IMG/VR virus record: IMGVR_UViG_3300010885_018111 | Coordinates: 1-24,960 of that record | DNA length: 24,960 bases | Origin: a virus | Strand: one strand, 5' to 3' | In this document: positions 7,324 to 13,232 of the stretch, piece after piece | How the letters are laid out: each line of letters begins with the position of its first letter | How positions within the stretch are numbered: the stretch's first letter is position 1 | Notes under the pieces: model-generated | What the model was told of the DNA's origin: nothing | Databases searched by the model: none | The model's input: the letters and a program-made list of their open reading frames with translations, nothing else | Program-made: the position numbers and the translations under genes

Positions 7324-8849
7324 TATGATCCCATCCATGAGTTAGTTACCGCACCTTGTGATTGGTACGATGGTTTGCGAATTGTACCTTTACTTTCGCG
7401 GTGTGCAACTGGAAACGCAAAGGTCAGCGCTATGGCGTCAGCGGCGTCGGGCGATGCCAAACCCCGCGCTTTCATGTCTTTCTTGCTTTCCAAATAAATG
7501 GATCCCTTGCTATCTGGTTTCATCAGGGGGCTAATGAAGTCACTCTTGAGATACCTGTCAGTTGGGACGGCTGCGCTTTTAAGCCAATCGCGCATATCGC
7601 CCCACATCTCTGCCCGTTTGTTGCCGTACATCATGGGGTTTTTAGCCTTGTTTGCAAAGTTAACCCCTTTGACTTTGTACCGTTGTTCTTTGAGCCTATC
7701 TACTACCCCGGCCCCAAGGCCGCCTTCGTCAATGTTGACCAACGCTGGTTTGTAGTCGTCAATTGCCTCAATGATCCTGCCCACCGTTTCCATGGTGTCA
7801 TCACCCTTGTGCCGATGGATGGCAATGATGTCCCGTCCTTGACGCACTGCAATAACGGTAGCATCAGCGCCAAACCGTGCAGGGTCAACCCCAATGATGA
7901 TGGGCGCGGAGTCATCCTTGTACTTCTCCCGTTGCATGGCTTCGTCCACCACCAAGCTAGAGATGAACTGGTCATCACTTGCGTTGGGGAACATACCATA
8001 GACCTCAACATACGCCTGGCTTGAATCAGCCCCGTATTCGTCAATGATCTGGTTGTATACCGACTTGTCCGTACCTTCTACTTGCCGTGAGTCAATGTTG
8101 CGAGTTTGCCAAAAGTCACGTTTAGAATGAAACGCCTCATAGAAGTAGCCACTGTTGCGCCGTGGGTTACTAAACGCAAACCAAAAGCGGTTCGGTGTGT
8201 TCTCTGTAAAGAAGCCCGATGTCACCGCCCAGATGGAATCATCAATACCAGACGCCTCATCAAAGATAACCATTACCCCATCATAGTTATGTACACCCGC
8301 AAAAGCGTCAGGGTTCTCAGCCGACCAAAGCCGTCCTTCCACACCCCAATAGCGGGTGCCTTTTTTTAGATCTCGCTCAACCAGTTCCGTCAACCATTTG
8401 GCTGGCATCACTCTAGTTGCTGATACCTCAAACCAATGGCTATTGACCGACATACTAAGCCACTTAGTTATCTCAGCCCAAGTGACCGAGCGTAGCTGCG
8501 TTTCGCTGTTAGCCGACACGATAATACTGGCGCCTATCCGGGTAGACAGCATCCAATGCTCTAGCCAAGATACCAAGGCCGACTTACCAATACCACGCCC
8601 AGACGCCACCGCTTCGCGCAAGACGCTAAAGTCTACCTTGCCATTGTTCTGTTTGATGTGGTCGGCGATGTCTGTCAAGATCTGACGCTGCCATTTTCTA
8701 GGCCCTGTGAAGTTCTCTAACGGCGTCCCCTTTTCACCCCAAGGGTAGCAAAACATCACAAACGCCAGTGGGTTGTCCTTGAGGGACGGCGACCAAAGCC
8801 GCGACATGAGTTCTTGTTCGTCTTGCGCGCTGTATATGGTTGTCTGCAT
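7323..8849 (-). CDS. terL: Terminase large subunit
   Basis: 508 residues with the two expected parts. ATPase: Walker A SGRGIGKS at 83-90 and Walker B VMVIFDEAS at about 192-200, with the coupling region FSNPRRNSG near 227. RNase-H-like nuclease: IIIGVDPARFGADA (Asp322), LVNIDEGGLGAG (Asp374, Glu375) and SPDAADAIALTF (Asp468/Asp471). It cuts concatemers and powers packaging through the portal. It lies between a terminase-linked conserved gene and the portal region, overlapping its upstream neighbour by one base (TAATG at 8849). All key acidic residues are present, so it should be active. Confidence 0.95.
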   Translation of the reverse strand: MQTTIYSAQDEQELMSRLWSPSLKDNPLAFVMFCYPWGEKGTPLENFTGPRKWQRQILTDIADHIKQNNGKVDFSVLREAVASGRGIGKSALVSWLEHWMLSTRIGASIIVSANSETQLRSVTWAEITKWLSMSVNSHWFEVSATRVMPAKWLTELVERDLKKGTRYWGVEGRLWSAENPDAFAGVHNYDGVMVIFDEASGIDDSIWAVTSGFFTENTPNRFWFAFSNPRRNSGYFYEAFHSKRDFWQTRNIDSRQVEGTDKSVYNQIIDEYGADSSQAYVEVYGMFPNASDDQFISSLVVDEAMQREKYKDDSAPIIIGVDPARFGADATVIAVRQGRDIIAIHRHKGDDTMETVGRIIEAIDDYKPALVNIDEGGLGAGVVDRLKEQRYKVKGVNFANKAKNPMMYGNKRAEMWGDMRDWLKSAAVPTDRYLKSDFISPLMKPDSKGSIYLESKKDMKARGLASPDAADAIALTFAFPVAHRESKGTIRKPSYQSQGAVTNSWMGS

Positions 8850-9295
8850 TAACGTAGTCTAGGTATAGCTTTTAAATATACGTCTGCGTCTTGAGGCGAC
8901 TGTAATCCTATAGCATCAGGGTTTTGACCTGTCTGCCGCATAAACTGTTCTTTCCAAGCCGTTGGGTGAGTTGGAGATTTTAACATTTCGCCGCCTGGCA
9001 AAGACGACGGCCAATGGTATCGGTTTTTATCGTACGGATCCCGTTCGGGCTGAATACCTGCTTTCCACGCTGCGCGGTAGTCATACTCAGAAGCGTTAAG
9101 GTTAGGTTCTTCGTTGTACTCTTTACGAAACTCTTTATACCAATCCGTAGATTTAATCCATTTTTGAAACGCCGATTCTTCGTCTGGGTTTAGCTTAGAT
9201 GAAAACGTAGGCGCAGGCGCTTGTTTTGCTATCGGATCTGACGCAAACATATTTAGTGCATTTACAGGGGCAGGGGCTAACGCGTTATATGGCAT
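8849..9295 (-). CDS. Conserved terminase-linked phage protein, 148 aa
   Basis: 148 residues. After a 35-residue Ala/Pro-rich start, the conserved core runs from about residue 38: EESAFQKWIKSTDWYKEF, then EPNLNASEYDYRAAWKAG, RDPYDKNRYHWPSSLPGGEM and TAWKEQFMRQTGQNPDAIG. I know this combination from phages where the gene is next to TerL, but it has no assigned function. No membrane segment is seen. The start at 9295 lies immediately after the small terminase stop (TAAATG), and its own stop overlaps TerL, so the three genes are likely co-translated. Confidence 0.72.
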   Translation of the reverse strand: MPYNALAPAPVNALNMFASDPIAKQAPAPTFSSKLNPDEESAFQKWIKSTDWYKEFRKEYNEEPNLNASEYDYRAAWKAGIQPERDPYDKNRYHWPSSLPGGEMLKSPTHPTAWKEQFMRQTGQNPDAIGLQSPQDADVYLKAIPRLR

Positions 9296-9745
9296 TTATG
9301 CAGCCTTTCGTTCTTTTTGTTTAACTTCTTTGAACTCTACGGTTTCGCTTGGGTCGTATTCCAAGCCGTTGATAACTCTTGATTGCGCTTGTTCAAGCGC
9401 TGCCGTGATAGATATTCGTTGTTCAACATCGATTGAAAGCTGTTGCTTGGCAACCCATCCGTGGATGTTTTGCAAGATGGCAAGGGTGGCTTTTGCGTCA
9501 CCAGCTTCGGCGGCTTCGTGTAGAAGTTCAGATGCACGTAGTTCTCCTTGCGCTCTAGCGCGTTGTTCTGCGTATTCGGCGATGGGGTCAAACATAATTA
9601 ACTGGCGATATTCAGCCGGGGTCATTCCTGCGGCAAGCGCAAGCGAATCCCCTTTTAGCCCTAACTTAGCGGCCTTCATTATGGCTTCGAGCCGTGCTTC
9701 GGTAGCTTGGAGCTTGCGAGGTTCGTAGTGGAAGCTTTGGAACAT
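9296..9745 (-). CDS. Terminase small subunit-like DNA-binding protein
   Basis: 149 residues. The segment EARLEAIMKAAKLGLKGDSL followed by ALAAGMTPAEYRQL is a helix-turn-helix typical of small terminases; then a helical stretch with HEAAEAGDAKATLAILQNIHGW and a C-terminal WVAKQQLSIDVEQRISITAA segment that recurs in phage small terminases. It would recognise the packaging site and load TerL. I take ATG 9745 because conserved sequence begins there; a GTG at 9814 would add 23 residues unlike the family. No Shine-Dalgarno sequence precedes 9745, but an extended -10 lies 7 nt upstream, so the mRNA may be leaderless. It heads the late operon. Confidence 0.8.
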   Translation of the reverse strand: MFQSFHYEPRKLQATEARLEAIMKAAKLGLKGDSLALAAGMTPAEYRQLIMFDPIAEYAEQRARAQGELRASELLHEAAEAGDAKATLAILQNIHGWVAKQQLSIDVEQRISITAALEQAQSRVINGLEYDPSETVEFKEVKQKERKAA

Positions 9746-9761
9746 AAAAGGGAGTGTATCA
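9746..9761 (-). promoter_or_regulatory. Candidate late promoter, extended -10
   Basis: On the minus strand TGATACACT (9761-9753) reads as an extended -10 (TGn plus TACACT), ending exactly 7 nt before the ATG at 9745. Transcription would start at or next to the A of the ATG. Only AT-rich sequence, no good -35, lies upstream. It would drive the whole 9745-to-1 late operon. Confidence 0.4.
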
Positions 9762-9850
9762 AATATTTTGCAAAAAATAAAAAATTGTTCGTAATACCTC
9801 CCCAGCCACAACACTTTTGCTCAAGGCCCTAGGGGGAGGTGTCGGCTGGC

Positions 9851-9917
9851 AGCCCTTATTCTATATGGCTCGGCGGGTAGGGGTCGCTGTAGCCCTTATT
9901 CTATATGGCTCGGCGGG
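9851..9917. repeat. 27-bp direct repeat, two copies, 40-bp period
   Basis: Two perfect 27-bp copies at 9851-9877 and 9891-9917 (starting AGCCCTTATTCTATATGGCT, then CGGCGGG). The first 15 bases recur at 10325-10339 on the far side of the TAGGTCA array, so the element brackets it. A 15-bp GC-rich repeat GGCGGGCGCGTGGCG is also present at 9965-9979 and 10041-10055. No gene lies here. Confidence 0.85.
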
Positions 9918-10003
9918 CGGGCGCGGCCACAATGGCGGGCGCTTTTCCCTTTTTACATTCTCGCGGCGGGCGCGTGGCGGGCGCTTTATGCCAGGGCGCG
10001 GCC

Positions 10004-10420
10004 TAGGTCATATTGTCATATTGTCATTTGAATTTAGCCGGGCGGGCGCGTGGCGTAAACCTAGGTCAAATTGTCATTTAGCTAGACCTAGGTCAAATTG
10101 TCATTTAGCTAGATATAGGTCAAATTGTCATTTGTATTTTGTTAACGGCTTTTTCCTTTTTTGCGTGAAATTTTGCGGCGGCGGGCGCGAAAATCTAGGT
10201 CAAATTGTCAAATTGTCACGCCAAAATAATCGCTGCCAAAAAACACCTACGCCATAGCACTATACAAAATATACATTCTTAACATATACCTAAATAAATG
10301 ACAATTTGACCTAGATCGGCTTTTAGCCCTTATTCTATAAGCCCCTAATATAGGTCATTTAGCCCCTTTTAAATGACCTAGGTTTTGACAATTTGACCTA
10401 TGTTTTGCCAATTAGACCTA
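10004..10420. repeat. Modular TAGGTCA(AATTGTCA)n site array; candidate origin/operator
   Basis: The gene-free stretch 9918-10445 holds ten related sites. Plus orientation: 10004-10026 (two extensions, variant TATTGTCA), 10062-10076, 10089-10103 and 10116-10130 (one extension each; exact 27-bp period), 10196-10218 (two extensions), 10351-10357 (none). Minus orientation: 10299-10313 (one), 10374-10380 (none), 10386-10400 (one), 10406-10420 (one, degenerate). The 10351 and 10374 sites form an inverted repeat with a 10-bp arm (TAGGTCATTT). Plus-facing sites fill the left half and minus-facing sites the right. The layout suits a replication initiator or a multi-site repressor between divergent late and early transcription units. 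No binding protein can be named. Confidence 0.8.
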
Positions 10421-10445
10421 GGGAAAACACCTATCTAAATAATTG

Positions 10446-10474
10446 TTGACAAATGTAAAACAATTGTTTACATT
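10446..10474 (+). promoter_or_regulatory. Early promoter, sigma70 type
   Basis: TTGACA (10446-10451) is a perfect -35; 17 bp later TACATT (10469-10474) is a -10 matching 4 of 6. The spacer contains the 12-bp palindrome AAACAATTGTTT (10458-10469), which could be an operator. It points into the early operon starting at 10528. Confidence 0.72.
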
Positions 10475-10477
10475 ATC

Positions 10478-10500
10478 AATTGTGGGCGCTGTCCACAATT
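10478..10500 (+). promoter_or_regulatory. Inverted repeat at the early transcription start
   Basis: AATTGTGG (10478-10485) and CCACAATT (10493-10500) form a perfect 8-bp inverted repeat with a 7-nt loop. The expected start of the early transcript falls inside it. It could be a repressor operator or a 5' mRNA hairpin; the sequence does not decide. Confidence 0.5.
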
Positions 10501-10504
10501 CAAT

Positions 10505-10522
10505 CAACTAAAGTAAGGTAAA
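10505..10522 (+). promoter_or_regulatory. Leader motif ACTAAAGTAAGGTAAA, copy 1
   Basis: CAACTAAAGTAAGGTAAA lies 5 nt before ATG 10528 and includes the ribosome site TAAGG. Near-identical leaders precede the genes at 11071, 11789 and (minus strand) 19878. Confidence 0.6.
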
Positions 10523-10527
10523 AAATC

Positions 10528-10713
10528 ATGAACAAAACGCAATTAAAACAGTTTGCAATGATCCAGGCCCACGCAATGACGGGCAATATTGACGCCGCCG
10601 CGCGTGGCCTTAGCGCAATGTATCGCGCCGCTATAACTAATAAAAGCAAGGCCGCTATTCTAGCCGCCGCTACTCAATTAAACATCCGCGGCAATGCAGA
10701 ATTCATTATCTAA
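10528..10713 (+). CDS. Early hypothetical protein, 61 aa
   Basis: First gene of the early plus operon. The 61 residues start MNKTQLKQFAMIQAHAMTGN and are alanine-rich and helical (IDAAARGLSAMYRAAITNKS), ending RGNAEFII. There is no Cys cluster, signal peptide or membrane segment. The start follows leader motif copy 1. Being closest to the early promoter it is expected to be among the first proteins made on infection. I do not recognise the family; a small host-takeover or regulatory protein is inference only. Confidence 0.68.
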   Translation: MNKTQLKQFAMIQAHAMTGNIDAAARGLSAMYRAAITNKSKAAILAAATQLNIRGNAEFII

Positions 10714-10723
10714 GGGGCCAAAA

Positions 10724-10843
10724 ATGACTAAATCAGAAATGAAAAAATATCAGAATGTAACTAATTGGGAGATCCTGGGCGCTTGCGCCCTGGGCGCCGT
10801 AATCGGTGCAATGTTCGCTTACGGCTTTTTAGGGAGGTTTTAA
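10724..10843 (+). CDS. Small single-pass membrane protein, 39 aa
   Basis: Starts MTKSEMKKYQNVTNWEILGA and continues with CALGAVIGAMFAYGFLGRF. A charged 15-residue N-terminus is followed by one transmembrane segment of about 20 residues (roughly 17-36) with small-residue GxxxA/AxxxG spacing that favours helix packing. AAGGGG precedes the ATG at 7-nt spacing, and the stop is 2 nt before the next start. Function unknown; it may act at the host inner membrane early in infection. Confidence 0.6.
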   Translation: MTKSEMKKYQNVTNWEILGACALGAVIGAMFAYGFLGRF

Positions 10844-10845
10844 TT

Positions 10846-11055
10846 ATGTCCACAATGTCACCTATAAATGCTCACGTGAGCGCGCTTAACCGCGCGTACG
10901 CTCATATTGATAACGCAATTGACGCCTGCAACACTAAGGCGGCCTGTATTGCGTTATTAGATAAAATTGAATCGCAATGTGAAGTACCGTATATGGATAT
11001 GCTATATCAACACGCGGTAGAAATTATCAGCGTAAAAATCAAAACTCTTAACTAA
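10846..11055 (+). CDS. Early hypothetical protein, 69 aa
   Basis: 69 residues beginning MSTMSPINAHVSALNRAYAH. The body is helical with IDNAIDACNTKAACIALLDK and ends EIISVKIKTLN; four cysteines-or-fewer are scattered without a zinc-binding spacing. GGGAGG lies 8 nt before ATG 10846, which decides the start; a longer in-frame version from 10765 would cover the membrane-protein gene and has no such site. Family not recognised. Its stop overlaps the leader motif of the clamp gene. Confidence 0.65.
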   Translation: MSTMSPINAHVSALNRAYAHIDNAIDACNTKAACIALLDKIESQCEVPYMDMLYQHAVEIISVKIKTLN

Positions 11056-11066
11056 AGTAAAGGAAA
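11051..11066 (+). promoter_or_regulatory. Leader motif ACTAAAGTAAAGGAAA, copy 2
   Basis: Ends 4 nt before the clamp ATG at 11071 and overlaps the stop codon of the preceding gene. It differs from copy 1 only in the AAGGAAA versus AGGTAAA part, and exactly matches the minus-strand copy at 19883-19898. Confidence 0.6.
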
Positions 11067-11070
11067 TAAT

Positions 11071-11718
11071 ATGCAAAATCAATTCACTGTAAAACAATCA
11101 ACCCTTAAAGCGCTGCTATTGTTGGCCGCGAAAAAGGATATACGCTATTACTTGTGCGGCGTAAACGTGGAATTTTCCCCGGCCATTACCCGCGTAATAG
11201 CTACTGACGGCCACAAGCTAGGTTTACATCAAGCCGGGGCGCAAAACGTCGGCCATGGTTCCCTAATCATCCCGGCCGACGTTATCAACGCTTTACCAAA
11301 AACCGGCACTTATGATCCAGAGCTAACATTTATAAAATGCGAAGGCCCTGGCGCGTGGGAAATTGTAGGCCTGCCAAATAACGGGCGTATTGTGTTTCAG
11401 GAAATTGACGGCCGGTTCCCTGATTACCAGCGGGTATGCAGCTTTAAAACCGACGGGCTGCCTGGCAATTACAATCCTGAATATTTAATGCAATTCTTAA
11501 AAGTGCAGCATTTATTAGGCGGTTCCAAAAAATGCACTATTAACGTATTTCAAAACGGTAAAAGCGGCGCCCTAGTCACCCTGGCGGGCGTGCCAGAATT
11601 TTACGGCGTGGTTATGCCTATGCGCACCGATAGTGAGGGCGTAAGCGGCGCTGCCGTTGACGCTGCATTTTTAACTGATTTAAAAGCGCCAGCGCCTGCA
11701 TTGCAGGCCGTGGCTTAA
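11071..11718 (+). CDS. Two-domain beta sliding clamp homologue (DnaN-like)
   Basis: 215 residues that align with domains 2 and 3 of bacterial DnaN. KKDIRYYLCGV (21-31) matches the DnaN QDVRYYLNGM stretch, RVIATDGHKLGL (41-52) matches RTVATDGHRLAV, EIDGRFPDYQRV (111-122) matches LVDGRFPDYRRV, and GVVMPMR (179-185) matches the C-terminal YVVMPMRL. DnaN is about 366 residues with three domains; domain 1 is absent and the start lies at a good leader, so this is not a truncation by the window. The pocket that binds polymerase peptides, between domains 2 and 3, should be kept, but the normal dimer interface is not. It may form a trimeric ring like PCNA or gp45, or be a decoy for clamp-binding host proteins. 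A 30-residue Ala/Pro tail follows MPMR. Confidence 0.85.
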   Translation: MQNQFTVKQSTLKALLLLAAKKDIRYYLCGVNVEFSPAITRVIATDGHKLGLHQAGAQNVGHGSLIIPADVINALPKTGTYDPELTFIKCEGPGAWEIVGLPNNGRIVFQEIDGRFPDYQRVCSFKTDGLPGNYNPEYLMQFLKVQHLLGGSKKCTINVFQNGKSGALVTLAGVPEFYGVVMPMRTDSEGVSGAAVDAAFLTDLKAPAPALQAVA

Positions 11719-11734
11719 TGTTTTAAAGCAGCGC

Positions 11735-11760
11735 CAGGCCTGGCAAACCCGCCGGGCCTG
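11735..11760 (+). other. Strong intercistronic hairpin
   Basis: CAGGCCTGGC (11735-11744) pairs with GCCGGGCCTG (11751-11760): ten base pairs with one G-U and a 6-nt loop, 17 nt after the clamp stop. TTAATT follows rather than a T run, so it is a weak terminator at best. It may stabilise the clamp mRNA or reduce downstream expression. The 12-bp palindrome GCCAGGCCTGGC overlaps its left arm. Confidence 0.6.
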
Positions 11761-11767
11761 TTAATTC

Positions 11768-11783
11768 ACTAAAGTAAGGTAAA
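11768..11783 (+). promoter_or_regulatory. Leader motif ACTAAAGTAAGGTAAA, copy 3
   Basis: Identical over 16 bases to copy 1 and ending 5 nt before ATG 11789. The bases between the upstream hairpin and this motif show no promoter. Confidence 0.6.
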
Positions 11784-11788
11784 TCAAA

Positions 11789-12052
11789 ATGATAGCTATA
11801 CAAACTAAATATATACCGCCATCAAATATTAAGGGTTCACGCATTAAAGCGTGGGTTGATTCTGATATAGGCCACAATTTCAGCGTTTATATCTCATATC
11901 CGCACCATTTAAATCATGAGCTAGTGCATTATGAGGCGGTTAAGGCTTTGATTGATAAGCACAAGCTAGATTGGAATATATCTAATATGACTTTCGGCGG
12001 CGTGAAAAATGGTTATGTTTTTTGTTTTTTAAATTCTAAAGTGGAGGCTTAA
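11789..12052 (+). CDS. Conserved small phage/mobile-element protein, 87 aa
   Basis: 87 residues. The N-terminus MIAIQTKYIPPSNIKGSRIK followed by a short beta-rich stretch (FSVYISYPHHLNHELVHYEA) and VKALIDKHKLDW resembles a small family I have seen in proteobacterial phages and islands (MIAIQTKYIPAT...GSRIKA...ISYPHEL....H..AVKAL). That family has no assigned function. There are conserved-looking histidines at the centre but no defined motif. The start follows leader motif copy 3. Confidence 0.7.
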   Translation: MIAIQTKYIPPSNIKGSRIKAWVDSDIGHNFSVYISYPHHLNHELVHYEAVKALIDKHKLDWNISNMTFGGVKNGYVFCFLNSKVEA

Positions 12053-12054
12053 AA

Positions 12055-12228
12055 ATGAATGGTTACAAAGCATTTTATAAAAACAAGGTGTTAGAAATTT
12101 ACGCCAATACTAGTTACCAAGCCCAACAATTAGCAGCAGCACAATTTAAGGCCAAAAAAGCGTGGGAAATAACGGTAATGCTATGCGAAAAAGCAGGCGC
12201 GCCCGTTATCCATGCACCAACAAATTAA
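12055..12228 (+). CDS. Conserved small phage protein, 57 aa
   Basis: 57 residues beginning MNGYKAFYKNKVLEIYANTS and continuing YQAQQLAAAQFKAKKAWEIT. The pattern YKAFYKGK..EVYA.TSY.AQQ.AA..FK..K.YEV is a recurrent tiny phage/mobile-element family with a predicted alpha-beta fold; its function is unknown. GGAGG lies 8 nt before the ATG and the start is 2 nt after the preceding stop. Often found, as here, among early small genes. Confidence 0.72.
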   Translation: MNGYKAFYKNKVLEIYANTSYQAQQLAAAQFKAKKAWEITVMLCEKAGAPVIHAPTN

Positions 12229-12238
12229 GGGGTTAATG

Positions 12239-12463
12239 ATGAAACCTAGATCAACTGAATTTTATTCCGACGCTTACGCTTACGCGGTAGGATACCGCGA
12301 CGGGCGCAATTATTCCCCTTGTGAATTTCCCGATATTTACCTATTTTCAGATCACCATCAAAAATTATATTGTGATGGAGTACAGCAAGGGCAGCGCGAT
12401 TATGAGCGTTATGACCACCACAATGCAACACCAGCCTATGCGCCAATACAAACAGGGGTATAA
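12239..12463 (+). CDS. Early hypothetical protein, 74 aa
   Basis: 74 residues starting MKPRSTEFYSDAYAYAVGYR. Two repeated-looking units, AYAVGYRDGRNY and CDGVQQGQRDYERY, resemble the GY.DG...Y motif of small phage and plasmid proteins of unknown function. AAGGGG lies 6 nt before the ATG at 12239; an adjacent in-frame ATG at 12236 is only 3 nt away from it, and an ATG at 12212 would lie inside the preceding gene. No membrane segment or metal cluster is seen. Confidence 0.6.
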   Translation: MKPRSTEFYSDAYAYAVGYRDGRNYSPCEFPDIYLFSDHHQKLYCDGVQQGQRDYERYDHHNATPAYAPIQTGV

Positions 12464-12465
12464 AA

Positions 12466-12690
12466 ATGAATTATTCAACTAGTGATTTACACGTTTTGCA
12501 GCAAGCTATTGCCGACAATCGCGCTTTTAACGCGTCATTAATCCGCGCTCAAATGGAGCGCAAAATTACAACTGTAGATATGCACTTGCACAATGCAGCG
12601 CTTAACGCCCGCGACAATGACGGCCGCGCCGCCTGGCATGATATCAACCAAGCTCGCAACGTATTGACCGAAATATTAGGGGGCCTGTAA
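12466..12690 (+). CDS. Early hypothetical protein, 74 aa
   Basis: 74 residues, fully helical in appearance: MNYSTSDLHVLQQAIADNRA, then SLIRAQMERKITTVDMHLHN and a C-terminus NQARNVLTEILGGL. A run of leucines and alanines at heptad-like spacing suggests a helical bundle. AGGGG precedes the ATG at 8-nt spacing, 2 nt after the previous stop. Its stop overlaps the next start as TAATG. Family not recognised. Confidence 0.6.
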   Translation: MNYSTSDLHVLQQAIADNRAFNASLIRAQMERKITTVDMHLHNAALNARDNDGRAAWHDINQARNVLTEILGGL

Positions 12691-12827
12691 TGTATAGAGT
12701 CACTTATACAACCTATTTAGGCGGGATAGAGTCGCAAGCTTGCCGCCGCTTTAATACGCGGGCGGCTGCTGCGACGTTTGCCCGGCTTGTAGGCGGCACT
12801 GTAGAAAAGGGGGCGCGCCTATGTTAG
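12690..12827 (+). CDS. Early hypothetical protein, 45 aa
   Basis: 45 residues from the ATG in a TAATG overlap: MYRVTYTTYLGGIESQACRR, then FNTRAAAATFARLVGGTVEK and GARLC. The form (a beta strand YRVTYTT followed by an alanine-rich helix TRAAAATFARLVGG) recalls small phage proteins that read Y.V.Y......F.TRAEAE.FA...GG. No function is known. The last seven bases overlap the next putative start. Confidence 0.55.
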   Translation: MYRVTYTTYLGGIESQACRRFNTRAAAATFARLVGGTVEKGARLC

Positions 12828-12883
12828 CCGTATTGTGCGGCCTGGCAGTGGCCCTATGGATCGCTTACCTATTAGACCTATAA
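12821..12883 (+). CDS. Possible 20-aa membrane microprotein
   Basis: A 20-residue frame that is almost entirely one transmembrane helix: MLAVLCGLAVALWIAYLLDL. It overlaps the preceding gene by 7 nt, has AAGGGGG about 8 nt upstream and stops 20 nt before the operon terminator. Position and hydrophobic composition argue for translation, but a frame this short can arise by chance. Confidence 0.4.
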   Translation: MLAVLCGLAVALWIAYLLDL

Positions 12884-12902
12884 ACCCGCTTTATTTAACC
12901 CG

Positions 12903-12927
12903 CCCGGCCTTAGCGCCGGGTTTTTTA
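12903..12927 (+). terminator. Intrinsic terminator of the early operon
   Basis: CCCGGC (12903-12908) and GCCGGG (12915-12920) form a 6-bp all-GC stem with a 6-nt loop, followed directly by TTTTTTATT. It lies 20 nt after the last early frame. Confidence 0.85.
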
Positions 12928-13163
12928 TTGTCCGCGCCCGCTAAACTGTAAAACAATTTTAAGCGCTCTAGGCGCTGCGCTTGCCCGCGCCGCTCCCTAA
13001 GTATTACCCGCGCCCTAATCGCGGCCTAGGCGCCATTCTAGGCGCCTGCAAGCGCCCGCCGCCCGCCTGCGCCTGCTACCTACGCGCGCGCCTATGCGCC
13101 CGCCCGCGTGTACGCGCGCGCCTGCGCGTATGACCTGGCCGTTAGCGTTTTGTTTTAATTCTT
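12928..13163. other. GC-rich convergent intergenic region
   Basis: No credible gene on either strand. The sequence is dense in GGCGCC, GCGCGC and CCTAGG palindromes. TACGCGCGCGCCT occurs at 13081-13093 and again at 13111-13123; such alternating purine-pyrimidine runs can adopt Z-form DNA. AAGCGC and GCGCTT near 12960-12982 can form a hairpin. It separates the early plus operon from the minus replication operon. Confidence 0.6.
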
Positions 13164-13232
13164 GCAGGCAAACGCTCCCGTTTTTTGCAGGGCAACGCTC
13201 CCGTTTTTTGCAGGGCAACGCTCCCGTTTTTT
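13164..13232. repeat. Three tandem 23-bp repeats with T6 tracts
   Basis: Units at 13164-13186, 13187-13209 and 13210-13232, consensus GCAGGGCAACGCTCCCG plus TTTTTT; copy 1 differs at two positions. Each holds AACG-CTCC-CGTT, a small hairpin, followed by the T tract, so on the plus strand they look like three weak stacked terminators. The last unit touches the stop codon of the primase-helicase. Confidence 0.8.

Noticed and set aside
9746-9814. GTG start giving a longer small terminase
   Set aside because: The extra 23 residues do not resemble the family and no good ribosome site precedes them.
9817-10257. 146-codon plus-strand frame in the spacer
   Set aside because: Its repeating RSNCHLA residues are only a reading of the TAGGTCA repeats; composition is unlike a protein and there is no ribosome site.
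10004-10420. Could the repeats be a CRISPR array?
   Set aside because: Units are short, variable in length, change orientation and lack uniform unique spacers; no cas genes are nearby, and the Cas4-like nuclease belongs to the phage replication cassette.
10478-10500. Resemblance of AATTGTGG...CCACAATT to a lac-type operator
   Set aside because: Only a few bases match and no LacI-family gene is in the window; kept simply as an inverted repeat.
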